Source of the DNA: Aquabacterium sp. OR-4
GTDB lineage: Bacteria > Pseudomonadota > Gammaproteobacteria > Burkholderiales > Burkholderiaceae_C
DNA: 64,000 bases
Direction: 5' to 3'
Assembly (NCBI RefSeq): GCF_025290835.2
Contig: NZ_JAOCQD020000001.1
Span: 1,178,001 to 1,242,000 of the forward strand
Shown here: one piece after another, positions 51,863-60,509 of the stretch
Layout of the letters: every line of letters begins with the position of its first letter
Numbering within the stretch: the stretch's first letter is position 1
Position numbers and translations under genes: made by a program
Notes under the pieces: model-generated
Seen by the model: only the letters and a program-made list of their open reading frames with translations
The model's database searches: none
What the model was told of the DNA's origin: nothing

Positions 51863-53984
51863 ACTCGAGCGCCAGCATGTCGGCCTTCTGGGCGTTGTCG
51901 GCGGCGCCGCCGTGGCCGCCCTCGATGTTCTCGTAGTACAGCGCCTCGTGGCCCCGCTCGACCAGGCGGGCGGCCATCTTGCGCGCATGGCCCGGGTGCA
52001 CGCGGTCGTCGCGCGTGCTGGTGGTGAACAGCAGCTTGGGCAGCTTGCGGGTGCTGGCCGCCGGCACGTTCTGGTAGGGGCTGTAGCGCGAGATCCAGGC
52101 CCATTCGTCGGGCTTGTCGGGGTCGCCGTACTCGGCCATCCAGCTGGCGCCGGCCAGCAGCCGGTGGTAGCGGCGCATGTCGAGCAGCGGCACCTGGCAG
52201 ACCACGGCATTGAACAGCTCGGGCCGCTGCAGCATCACCGCGCCGACCAGCAGGCCGCCGTTGCTGCCGCCTTCGATGCCCAGGTGGCGCGGGCTGGTGA
52301 TCTTGTGCGCGATCAGGTCCTCGGCCACGGCGGCAAAGTCGTCGTAGCTTTTTTGTTTGTTGGCCTTGGTGGCGGCCTGGTGCCAGGCCGGCCCGAACTC
52401 GCCGCCGCCGCGGATGTTGGCCACCACCAGCACGCCGCCATGGGCAAACCAGGCCTGGCCGAAGCCGGCCGAATACCAGGGCCGCTGCGCGACCTCGAAA
52501 CCGCCGTAGCCGTACAGCAGCGTGGGGTTGCGGCCATCGGCCACGGCGCCCTGCGGCCAGACCACGAAGTAGGGCACGCGGGTGCCGTCGCGGCTGCTGG
52601 CAAAGCGCTGCTCCACGCGCATGCCGGCGGCGTCGAAGAAGGCCTTGCGCGCCTTCATCGGCTCGCGAGCGTCGCGGCCGGTGCGGCCCAGCATCAGCGA
52701 ATCGGGGGTCAGGAAATCGGTGTAGCTGAGCCAGTAGCTCTCGCCCAGCGCGTCCTGGGCCAGCAGCGGGTCGTGCAGCGCGCTGGCGCTCAGGCTGCCG
52801 GGATAGGGCGTGGCCACCTCGCGGCGGCTCCAGCGCTCGCCATCGCGGCGCCATTCCTCGAGCCGGCCGGCCACGTTGTCCATCACGTTGAGCAGCACAT
52901 GGCTGCGCGTGGTGCTGTGGCTGGCCAGCGAGCGGGTGGCGCTGGGCTCGAACAAGGCCTGCCAGGCCACCGGGCGGCCGGCCAGCAGATCCTGGGCGCT
53001 GCCCACCAGCAGGGCGCCAGCCGGCCAGCGGCGGTCGGCCGGGCGCCAGTCGCTGCGCAGGCTGACCAGGGCCTGGTCGCGCCAGAAGTCGAGCTCGGCA
53101 TCGCTGGGCAGGTCGATGCGCGCCAGCGTGCCGTCGGGCCGCAGCAGCGACATCTCGGCGTTGTAGAAGTCGGTGGCGCGCGAGAACACGGTGCGCTCGA
53201 AGCCCGGCGTGCGATCGACCGAGACCGCCACGCTCACATCGCTGGCCAGGCCCTCGAACACCAGCGGTGCCTTGGCCAGCGGCGTGCCGCGCGCCCAGCG
53301 GCGGATGACCCGCGGGTAGCCCGAGTCGGTGAGCGAGCCGGGGCCGAAATCGCTGCCCACGTACAGCGTGTCGGCGTCGGCCCAGCTGACCCGGCTCTTG
53401 GCCTCGGGCAGGCTGAAACCGCCTTCGGCCGGCGGCACGAAGCGCTTGTCGACGGTGTCGTACTCGCGCACCACGGTGGCGTCGGCGCCGCCGCGCGACA
53501 GGCTGATCAGGCAGCGGCGGTAGTCGGGGCCGAGCGCGGTGGCGCCGGCCCAGACCCAGTTCTCGCCCTCGGCCTTGGCCAGGGCGTCGAGGTCGATCAC
53601 CGTCTCCCAGGCCGGGCTGTCCTTGCGAAACTCGACCAGCGTGGCGCGGCGCCACAGGCCGCGCGGGTGCTGGGCATCGCGCCAGACGTTGTAGAACCAG
53701 TCGCCGCGCCGGGCCACGGCCGGAATGCGGTCACGCGAGTCGAGGATGGCGCGCAGCCCGCTGCGGGTGGTGGCAAAACGCGGGTGCGCCTCCAGCACCG
53801 CGCGGGTGGCGGCGTTGCGCTCGCGCACCCAGGCCAGCGCGCGCTCGCCCTGCACGTCTTCGAGCCACAGGTGGGGGTCGTCGGTGGGGTCGGGCGTGGC
53901 GGCTTGGGCAGTGCTCATGGGCAGGCTCGGACCGGCCAGCGCCGGCAGCGATAAAAGCAGGTGGCGGCGGGTCAGCGTGGGCAT
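51831..53984 (-). CDS. Exported prolyl oligopeptidase family protease (S9A)
   Basis: A 717-aa peptidase with a Tat-like signal (TRRHLLLSLPALAGPSLP). The beta-propeller region starts at DDPHLWLEDVQGERALAWV, the conserved N-terminus of the family. The C-terminal alpha/beta hydrolase domain has Ser574 in GIEGGSNGGLLVG, an Asp at about 659-660 in DDRVHPGHA and His691 in EGGHGGAAD. NIRGGGEFGPAWH is the oxyanion-loop signature. It cleaves short Pro-containing peptides. The ATG abuts the yaeQ stop codon, so the two genes are probably cotranscribed. Confidence 0.94.
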   Translation of the reverse strand: MPTLTRRHLLLSLPALAGPSLPMSTAQAATPDPTDDPHLWLEDVQGERALAWVRERNAATRAVLEAHPRFATTRSGLRAILDSRDRIPAVARRGDWFYNVWRDAQHPRGLWRRATLVEFRKDSPAWETVIDLDALAKAEGENWVWAGATALGPDYRRCLISLSRGGADATVVREYDTVDKRFVPPAEGGFSLPEAKSRVSWADADTLYVGSDFGPGSLTDSGYPRVIRRWARGTPLAKAPLVFEGLASDVSVAVSVDRTPGFERTVFSRATDFYNAEMSLLRPDGTLARIDLPSDAELDFWRDQALVSLRSDWRPADRRWPAGALLVGSAQDLLAGRPVAWQALFEPSATRSLASHSTTRSHVLLNVMDNVAGRLEEWRRDGERWSRREVATPYPGSLSASALHDPLLAQDALGESYWLSYTDFLTPDSLMLGRTGRDAREPMKARKAFFDAAGMRVEQRFASSRDGTRVPYFVVWPQGAVADGRNPTLLYGYGGFEVAQRPWYSAGFGQAWFAHGGVLVVANIRGGGEFGPAWHQAATKANKQKSYDDFAAVAEDLIAHKITSPRHLGIEGGSNGGLLVGAVMLQRPELFNAVVCQVPLLDMRRYHRLLAGASWMAEYGDPDKPDEWAWISRYSPYQNVPAASTRKLPKLLFTTSTRDDRVHPGHARKMAARLVERGHEALYYENIEGGHGGAADNAQKADMLALEFSFLWQQLAR

Positions 53985-54545
53985 TCAGGCCTCGCCGCCC
54001 CACAGCGCCTGGGGCGTGATCTCGACGTTGTGGCTGTCGTCGTTGACCCAGACATGGCCGTCCTGCACCGTGACGGTCAGGCGCATCGCGCGGCTGGCCA
54101 TCGCTGCCAGGGCCTGGCTCTGGTCGGCCGGGATCTGCCAGACCTTGAGGTTGCCCAGGCGGGTGATCTTGTTGGCGATGCCGGCAAACCAGATCGGCGT
54201 GCTGTTGGCATAGGCGTAGATCACCACCCGGTCGGCGCGGCCGCAGGCCTTGGACAGGCGCCGCTCGTCGGGCTGGCCCACCTCGATCCACTGCAGCAGC
54301 TGTTCGGACAGGTCCTTGTGCCACAGGTCGGGCTCGTCGGTGTCGGACAGGCCGCGGGCAAACTGCAGCGTGCCGTTCAGGTCATCGGCTGGCAGGTTCA
54401 GCGCAAAGGCCAGCACCCGCACCATCAGGCGCTCTTCGGTCTCGCTGGGGTGCAGGGCCAGGGTCAGTGCATGCTCGCCGTAGACATGGCGGTCCATGTC
54501 CGAGAGCTGCAGCGTGGCCTTGTAGATCGTGGACTTGAGTGCCAT
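53985..54545 (-). CDS. yaeQ: YaeQ family protein
   Basis: A 186-aa protein close in length to E. coli YaeQ, starting MALKSTIYKATLQLSDMDRHVYG. ALHPSETEERLMVRVLAFAL and GQPDERRLSKACGRADRVVIYAY are strongly conserved in the family and belong to a compact PD-(D/E)XK-like nuclease fold. No catalytic function is established. The ATG at 54545 is taken from the conserved N-terminus rather than the upstream ATG at 54593. The next gene downstream (S9 peptidase) begins with no gap. Confidence 0.93.
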   Translation of the reverse strand: MALKSTIYKATLQLSDMDRHVYGEHALTLALHPSETEERLMVRVLAFALNLPADDLNGTLQFARGLSDTDEPDLWHKDLSEQLLQWIEVGQPDERRLSKACGRADRVVIYAYANSTPIWFAGIANKITRLGNLKVWQIPADQSQALAAMASRAMRLTVTVQDGHVWVNDDSHNVEITPQALWGGEA

Positions 54546-54653
54546 CGGGAAAGCGGGGCGGGCCAGGGCGTGGGAAAGGCGCGACTGTGCCACAGCTGCC
54601 TCGCGCGGCAGCGGCGGGCGGCCGGGCGATGGCCGTGCCGTGCCGGGCAGCGC

Positions 54654-55538
54654 TCAGGCCGGCTGGTAGGCCAGGCGCACGTAGATCGGCGCAAAGGGCT
54701 CGGCCTGGGTGATCTCGAGCAGGCGCTCACGCGCCAGTTCAAGCATGGCGATGAAGGTCACCACCATCACCGGCACGCCGCGCGTGGGGTCGAACAGGTC
54801 TTCGAACTCGACGAAGCGCCGGCCCTGCAGCGTGCGCAGCACGATGCTCATGTGCTCGCGCACGCTGAGCTGCTCGCGGCTGATGCGGTGGTGCTGGTTC
54901 AGGCGGGCGCGCTTGAGGATGTCGCCCCAGGCCTCGCGCAGGTCGACCACCGCCACATCCGGAAAGCGCGGCTTCAGGCTTTGCTCGATGTGCACCTCGG
55001 CGCGCAAAAAGTCGCGGCCGATCACCGGCAGCTGATCAAGCCGCGCCGCGGCCAGCTTCATCTGCTCGTATTCGAGCAGGCGCCGCACCAGCTCGGCGCG
55101 CGGGTCGGCCGCCTCATGGCCGTCGTCGCTCTTCTTGGGCGGCAGCAGCATGCGCGACTTGATCTCGATCAGCATCGCGGCCATCAGCAGGTATTCGCTG
55201 GCCAGCTCGAGGTTGCGCTGGCGGATCTGGTCGACATAGGCCAGGTACTGGCGCGTCACGTCGGCCAGCGGGATGTCGAGGATGTTGAAGTTCTGCTTGC
55301 GGATCAGGTACAGCAGCAGATCGAGCGGGCCTTCGAAGGCCTCGAGAAAGACCTCCAGCGCATCCGGCGGGATGTACAGGTCCTGCGGCATGGCGAACAG
55401 CGGTTCGCCATACAGCCGCGCCACCGCGACATGGTCGACCGGCAGCGTGTCGGTGTCGGGTGCGGCGGCCGGGCGGCCGTCGTCGGCGGGCTGCGGCTGC
55501 GGGTCGGGCAGGGGCACGGCGGCAGGGGGGCGTTTCAA
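54654..55538 (-). CDS. scpA: Segregation and condensation protein A
   Basis: Kleisin subunit of the Smc-ScpAB condensin. VFLEAFEGPLDLLLYLIRKQNFNILDIPLADVTRQYL is the conserved N-terminal helical domain that contacts Smc. LLMAAMLIEIKSRMLLPP and the C-terminal winged-helix region (VPVMVVTFIAMLELARERLLEI) complete it. Annotated as 294 aa from a TTG at 55538 with GAAGG shortly upstream. The first ~35 residues are Pro/Ala-rich and variable, and a later GTG (VDHVAVARLYGEP) is a reasonable alternative start. scpB is not in the window. Confidence 0.92.
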   Translation of the reverse strand: MKRPPAAVPLPDPQPQPADDGRPAAAPDTDTLPVDHVAVARLYGEPLFAMPQDLYIPPDALEVFLEAFEGPLDLLLYLIRKQNFNILDIPLADVTRQYLAYVDQIRQRNLELASEYLLMAAMLIEIKSRMLLPPKKSDDGHEAADPRAELVRRLLEYEQMKLAAARLDQLPVIGRDFLRAEVHIEQSLKPRFPDVAVVDLREAWGDILKRARLNQHHRISREQLSVREHMSIVLRTLQGRRFVEFEDLFDPTRGVPVMVVTFIAMLELARERLLEITQAEPFAPIYVRLAYQPA

Positions 55539-55616
55539 CGGGCCTTCAGCGGGCGCGGTGTGGGCACGGGGCAGGCCTGGCGCTCGGCGCAGCCGGCCGG
55601 CGATGCGGCAGGGCGC

Positions 55617-55832
55617 TCAGCGGGCCGCGTTCTTGGGGCGGCCGAAGTACACGTAGGCGCCTTGCGGCACGCGTGCATCCTGGTAGTCGGCCTGCGCCTG
55701 GCGGTCTTGCTCGCGATCCCACAGCAGGCTGCGGCCGGCGCGCTGCTCGGCTTCCAGCGTCGGCTTCTTGGCCTTCAGGTCATTGATGAACTGCGTGGCG
55801 TCGGACTGGTAGTGCTTCCAGAAGAGCGGCAT
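55617..55832 (-). CDS. DUF3460 family small protein
   Basis: A 71-aa cytoplasmic protein, MPLFWKHYQSDATQFINDLKAK at its start and GAYVYFGRPKNAAR at its end, rich in charged residues and predicted helical. It matches the DUF3460 family restricted to Burkholderiales and nearly always next to scpA. Function unknown; the conserved linkage to scpA suggests a shared transcript. Confidence 0.85.
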   Translation of the reverse strand: MPLFWKHYQSDATQFINDLKAKKPTLEAEQRAGRSLLWDREQDRQAQADYQDARVPQGAYVYFGRPKNAAR

Positions 55833-55945
55833 GGTGGGGCTCGGTTCGGGGGCAGGCGCGGCCTGCGGGTCAACCCGCGATTGTAGGCCCCGGCCCAGGT
55901 GGCCAGAGGCCGGGCCAGGCGGTCTGGCATGGCACCATCGCCCGC

Positions 55946-57496
55946 ATGTCGCATGAAGTCGAGTTGAAGTTCCGCATCCCCGCCGCCAGGCTGGCGGCCG
56001 TGCGGCGTGCGGTGGCCACGGCCAGCGCCAGGCCGCTGGCCCTGGCGGCCCGCTACATGGAAACCGCCGACGGCGACCTGGCCCGCGCCCGCGTGGCGTT
56101 GCGCCTGCGCCAGGAAGGCGACAGCTGGGTGCAGACGCTCAAGGCCGAGGGCCGCGTGGCCTTGCAGCGCCTGGAGCACAACGTGGTGCTGGCCGCGGCG
56201 GGGCCGCAGGCGGCGCACACGCCCCCCGGGCTGGACATCGCCCGCCACGACGGCAGCCCGGCCGGCGCGCGCCTGCGCGAGGTGCTGGCGGGCGCGCGCA
56301 ACGCCACGCTGCGCGAGCATTACGCCACCCAGGTGCAGCGCACCTGGCGCCACGTGCGCCACCAGGGCGCGGTGATCGAGCTGGCGCTCGACGAGGGCGA
56401 GATCCGCGCCGGCGGCCTGGTGCTGCCGGTGTGCGAGATCGAGTTCGAGCTGATCCAGGGCGACACGCCGGCCCTGCTCGACCTAGCCGCGCGCTGGAGC
56501 GCGCGTTTCGGCCTGTGGCTGGATGTGCGCAGCAAGAGCGAGCGAGGCCACGCGCTGGCCCACCAGGCGCGGCAGGCCGAGGCCCTGGCCGCGCCGCCCG
56601 GCGCAGGCCTGGCCGTCAGCCCGCCCACCAAGGCGCGGCGCCTGACACTCGAGTCCGGCTGCAGCGCGCGCGCCGCGGTGGCGGCCATGCTGGGCGAGGG
56701 CCTGCAGCAGTCGCTGGCCAATGCCAGCCAGATCGCCGATGGCCAGTGGCAGCCCGAGCACCTGCACCAGCTGCGCGTGGGCCTGCGCCGCCTGCGCACC
56801 GTGCTGCGCCTGTACCGCACCCTGCTGCCGGGCCTGGACGCCCCACTCGCGGCTGCGGTGGCACAGCTGTTCACCCGCCTGAGTCAGGCCCGCGACCGCG
56901 ACGTGCGCGCTGGCTGGCTGTGGCCCGCGCTGCAAGCCGCCGGCGCGCCGGCGCTGGCCCAGCCCGAGCCAGCCGCAGGCAGCGCCGACCTGCCAGCCCT
57001 GCTGTGTGCGGCCGACACCCAGGCGCTGTGGCTGCGGCTGCTGGCGCTGAGCTTGCCGGCGTCCGCGGCTTTGGGCACCGATGCCACGACCGATGCCACC
57101 ACGCAGCCGCTGCGCGACACCCTGGCCCGGGCACTGCGCCACCTGCTGCGCCAGGTGCGGCGCGACGCCCAGGCCTTTGCCACGCTGGACGACGCCGCGC
57201 GCCACCGCCTGCGCCGGCGCATCAAGCGCCTGCGCTACGCCACCGAGCTGAGCGTCAGCCTGTGGCCGGCACGGCCGCTGGCGCGCTTCGTCGATGCGCT
57301 GCAAGCCGCCCAGGGCCCGCTGGGCGAACTGAACGACGCCGTCGTGGCCGCCGCGCATTGCCGCGCGCTGGCGGCGCAGCAGCCCGAGGCCTGGTTCGCC
57401 GTGGGCTGGCTGGCGGCCCGCCACGATGCCGCCGTGGCGGCCTGTACCGAGCCGATGGCTGCGCTGGCAGAGTTGCGCGGCCCCTGGGCGCGCTGA
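55946..57496 (+). CDS. CYTH-CHAD domain protein, probable inorganic triphosphatase
   Basis: A 516-aa protein with an N-terminal CYTH domain beginning with the ExExK signature (EVELKF, residues 4-9) and further catalytic charged strands (LALRLRQEGDSWVQTLK, ELALDEGEI, CEIEFELIQG). From about residue 225 a CHAD domain has HQLRVGLRRLRTVLRLYR, RDRDV and RLRRRIKRLRYATELS, the conserved His/Arg/Lys pattern that binds polyphosphate. The organisation equals E. coli YgiF, which hydrolyses tripolyphosphate. A polyphosphate-granule link is plausible through the CHAD domain. Confidence 0.92.
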   Translation: MSHEVELKFRIPAARLAAVRRAVATASARPLALAARYMETADGDLARARVALRLRQEGDSWVQTLKAEGRVALQRLEHNVVLAAAGPQAAHTPPGLDIARHDGSPAGARLREVLAGARNATLREHYATQVQRTWRHVRHQGAVIELALDEGEIRAGGLVLPVCEIEFELIQGDTPALLDLAARWSARFGLWLDVRSKSERGHALAHQARQAEALAAPPGAGLAVSPPTKARRLTLESGCSARAAVAAMLGEGLQQSLANASQIADGQWQPEHLHQLRVGLRRLRTVLRLYRTLLPGLDAPLAAAVAQLFTRLSQARDRDVRAGWLWPALQAAGAPALAQPEPAAGSADLPALLCAADTQALWLRLLALSLPASAALGTDATTDATTQPLRDTLARALRHLLRQVRRDAQAFATLDDAARHRLRRRIKRLRYATELSVSLWPARPLARFVDALQAAQGPLGELNDAVVAAAHCRALAAQQPEAWFAVGWLAARHDAAVAACTEPMAALAELRGPWAR

Positions 57497-57539
57497 GGCC
57501 CGCGAGCGCAGGCGCCGCCGCCTGACCGCGTGCGCGCAG

Positions 57540-60509
57540 CTACAGCAGGCTGGCCTGCTGCACGCTGGCCGGCACCGGCCGCAGCCGCTGCAGGTACAGC
57601 AACTCGGCCAGCGTGCCGCCCTGGCCCTGCCACTCCACCACCAGGTCCTCGCCCAGCAGCACGTAGTGCCAGGGGCGCTCGCTGCGCTGCGCCGCGGGCA
57701 GGGCGCTGATGCGCTCGCACCAGGCCACGGCGGCGCGGCGCTTGCGCTGTACGTTGGGGTGGCTCACCTGGTCCTGGGCCTTGGTCTCCACCAGCCAGAT
57801 GCCCTCGGCCGTGCGCACCAGGAAGTCGGGCGAGTAGTAGGCCGGCAGGCCGTCCTCCTTCACGTAGCGCAGGCGCACGAAGTGGTGCCGCGTCTCGCTG
57901 ATCTTGCAGAAGGCCTGCACGCCGGCATCGGCCTGGGCCCACTGGATGAAGCGCCGCTCCAGCCCGCCCTTGTGCGTGGGGTAGGGCAGGCGGGTGTAGA
58001 TGCACTTGCTCACCGGCACCGACGCGCTCTCGCGCACGGTCAGCGCGGGCACCTCCGACAGGCGGCGGTGCATCACCTCGGCCGCCCCCACGGCGCGCGG
58101 CTGGGCCGATTGCACCAGCGCCATCGCGAACACCCGGGTGATGTGCTCGACCACCGGCGTCAGCAGCAGCAGGCGCCAGTCCTCGTTGGCCAGCGGGTTG
58201 AAGTCGGTGCCGAACAGCCGCGTCCACACATAGTCGTCCAGCCAGCCGGTCAGCTCGGCCGTGTCCACCTGCCGGTACGGCGTGGCCACGTGCGAGGCCA
58301 CCTTGCCGGTCTTGGGCAGGGGCTGGCTCAGGGCCTGGCCGATGCGCCGGGTCAGCCGCGCCAGGTAGTCGTTGTAGCCGCCCACGCTCATCACCGCACC
58401 ATCCACGCGGTAGCCGCCGAACAGCGTGCTGCTCTGCAGGTCCTGCGAGATGAACTGGTCACCGCGGCCCAGCATGTGGCGCAGCTGGTCGAGGCCGAAG
58501 TCGGTGAACGGCGGCAGCGCGGCGATGTCGGGCGGCGCGCTGTCCAGCACCTCGTCGGCCTCGCGCACGATGAAGGGCACGGCGAAGTCGAAGGGCTCGT
58601 AGCCCTCGCGCAGGCCGGCCAGCATCACGTCGCCGGTGCTGCTGCCGTCGTCGTCGCCATCGCCCGCGCTGTGGCCCACCAGGCCGTCCGCCATCAGCTC
58701 GTCATAGAAGTGCTGGAAGGCCGGATGCTCGACGATGGACAGGATGTCGATCAGGCTGTGCGGCTCCTGGCCGTCGCTGATGCGCTGGCGGTTCTCGCGC
58801 TTGATGTCGTCGAACTCGGGTTCGCGCCACATCAACCGCAGGCCGCGGCCGATGGTCTGCTCCAGCAGGATCTGCGCCTGGCTGGAGCGCAGCGGCACGA
58901 TGACGCAGATGTTGTTGACGTCAAAGCCCTCGCGCAGCATCAGCACGCTGACGATCACCTTGGGGCTGGCATGGCGGTCCACATCGAACAGGCGGTCGCG
59001 CACCTGGGCCCATTCCTTCTCGCCCAGCTCGGCCTTGCGGCCGGAGTCGATGGTGGTCGCCTCGTCCTCGGCCAGTCCTTCGTCGCGCAGGAACGCGGCC
59101 ACCAGCGGCGACACCGCCGTGTCCTCGCACACCACCAGCATCTTGGGGTGGCGGCCCGGCGCCACGCGGGCGAAGTCGGCCTCCAGCCGGCGCAGCTTGT
59201 GCAGGCCGGCGCGCAGCATCACGCGCTGGCCGTCGCTGAGCGCCAGCTCGCCGGCGGCATCGCGCTCGGCGGTGAAGGCGAGCGGCAGGGCGCCGATCTC
59301 CTTGCGCCGGTCGAGCACCAGCGACTTCACCAGGCCGGCGCGCATCGCATCCTTCAGGTCGAAGTCGGTGACGATGTGCGGGAAGTACAGCTTGCGTCGG
59401 TTCCTGGCCGTGCCCACGTCGTTGTACGGCGTGGCCGAGAAGTCCACCTGCATGAAGCGCCGGCCCTTGGCCTCGGTGATGCGGCCCAGGCTTTTCTGCC
59501 ACTCCACCTCGGTGACCTCGCCCTCGCGCCGCACCTCGTGGATGTGGTGGGCCTCGTCGTTGAACACCATCAGTTCGGGCAGGGCGGCCAGGTGCTCCAG
59601 CACATGGCCGCGGGCATGGCGGCGGTCCAGCACGTCCAGCGCATTGCCGGTGGCGCGGCCGGGCGTCAACGGCAGCACCTGGGCCACCACGCGGTGGGCC
59701 TCGGCCACGGCCACGCCGGCGTCGACCGCCCCGTCCTGTGCGGCCTCGTCGATCTCCTCGTCCTCGGCACCCGTCAGCAGATGCCAGTTGGTGACGGCCA
59801 GCAGGCCGTTGCCGGTGGTCTTCAAGCCGATCTCGGTCTTGGCGCAGACATTGCCGCGCACGAAGGCCAGCACCGCGTCGCGGTGCGGCTCGGGGATGAA
59901 GAGGTCGGCGTGGCGCGCCAGGTCGGCGGTGGCGAAGTCGCGCTCGCCGGTGGCCGAGCCCGGCACACGCCGGCCGCAGAAGGCGTCCAGCAGCCGCTCG
60001 TAGACGATGAGCCCCGGCGCCACCACCATGAAGTGCCGGGTGAAGCGCGGGTCGTCGCGGCCCTCGGCCAGCGCCGCGTTCTTGTTCAGCAGCTGCCACA
60101 CCAGCAGGGCCTGCAGCACCCAGGTCTTGCCGGTGCCGGTGGCCATCTTCAGGCAGTACTTGGGGTGGCCGGGCCGGCCCGGCAGGCGGGCATCGGCCAG
60201 CAAGGCCTCGGGCACCAGGGCCTCGTACAGCGCCGGCAGCGAGGCCGCGCCCAGCACCTCGTGCGCCACGATCACGTTCAGGATGGCCTGGCGCTGGCCG
60301 GCGTGGAAGTTCAGGCCCTGGCGGGCCGCCACCATGTCCTCGCCGAACCACGCATGCAGCAGCTCGGCCGTGACCGGGGTGACCTGCTCGAACAACGGCG
60401 CCGTGCCCAGCGCCAGCCCCCGGGTGAGCCCCTGCGTGTGCGCGGTCAGTGCGGCCGACAGGGCCAGCGGGTTCGAGGCCGGCGCGGGCGTGGCGGCGGG
60501 CCGGCTCAT
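57540..60509 (-). CDS. Type III-like restriction enzyme, helicase-nuclease subunit (Res)
   Basis: A 989-aa DNA-translocating restriction subunit. The SF2 helicase has Walker A KMATGTGKTWVLQALL near residue 122, the DEAH-type box VFNDEAHHIHEV near 316, motif III FSATPYND, and motifs V/VI in LREGFDVNNICVIVPLRSS and QTIGRGLRL. A C-terminal PD-(D/E)xK nuclease is seen near 890-910 as SPDFLV...WLVETKAQ. This fusion pairs with the adjacent methyltransferase; the ATG overlaps the mod stop (ATGA). The arrangement is that of type III-like systems annotated as Res/BPTD_3080-like. Cleavage specificity cannot be predicted. Confidence 0.92.
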   Translation of the reverse strand: MSRPAATPAPASNPLALSAALTAHTQGLTRGLALGTAPLFEQVTPVTAELLHAWFGEDMVAARQGLNFHAGQRQAILNVIVAHEVLGAASLPALYEALVPEALLADARLPGRPGHPKYCLKMATGTGKTWVLQALLVWQLLNKNAALAEGRDDPRFTRHFMVVAPGLIVYERLLDAFCGRRVPGSATGERDFATADLARHADLFIPEPHRDAVLAFVRGNVCAKTEIGLKTTGNGLLAVTNWHLLTGAEDEEIDEAAQDGAVDAGVAVAEAHRVVAQVLPLTPGRATGNALDVLDRRHARGHVLEHLAALPELMVFNDEAHHIHEVRREGEVTEVEWQKSLGRITEAKGRRFMQVDFSATPYNDVGTARNRRKLYFPHIVTDFDLKDAMRAGLVKSLVLDRRKEIGALPLAFTAERDAAGELALSDGQRVMLRAGLHKLRRLEADFARVAPGRHPKMLVVCEDTAVSPLVAAFLRDEGLAEDEATTIDSGRKAELGEKEWAQVRDRLFDVDRHASPKVIVSVLMLREGFDVNNICVIVPLRSSQAQILLEQTIGRGLRLMWREPEFDDIKRENRQRISDGQEPHSLIDILSIVEHPAFQHFYDELMADGLVGHSAGDGDDDGSSTGDVMLAGLREGYEPFDFAVPFIVREADEVLDSAPPDIAALPPFTDFGLDQLRHMLGRGDQFISQDLQSSTLFGGYRVDGAVMSVGGYNDYLARLTRRIGQALSQPLPKTGKVASHVATPYRQVDTAELTGWLDDYVWTRLFGTDFNPLANEDWRLLLLTPVVEHITRVFAMALVQSAQPRAVGAAEVMHRRLSEVPALTVRESASVPVSKCIYTRLPYPTHKGGLERRFIQWAQADAGVQAFCKISETRHHFVRLRYVKEDGLPAYYSPDFLVRTAEGIWLVETKAQDQVSHPNVQRKRRAAVAWCERISALPAAQRSERPWHYVLLGEDLVVEWQGQGGTLAELLYLQRLRPVPASVQQASLL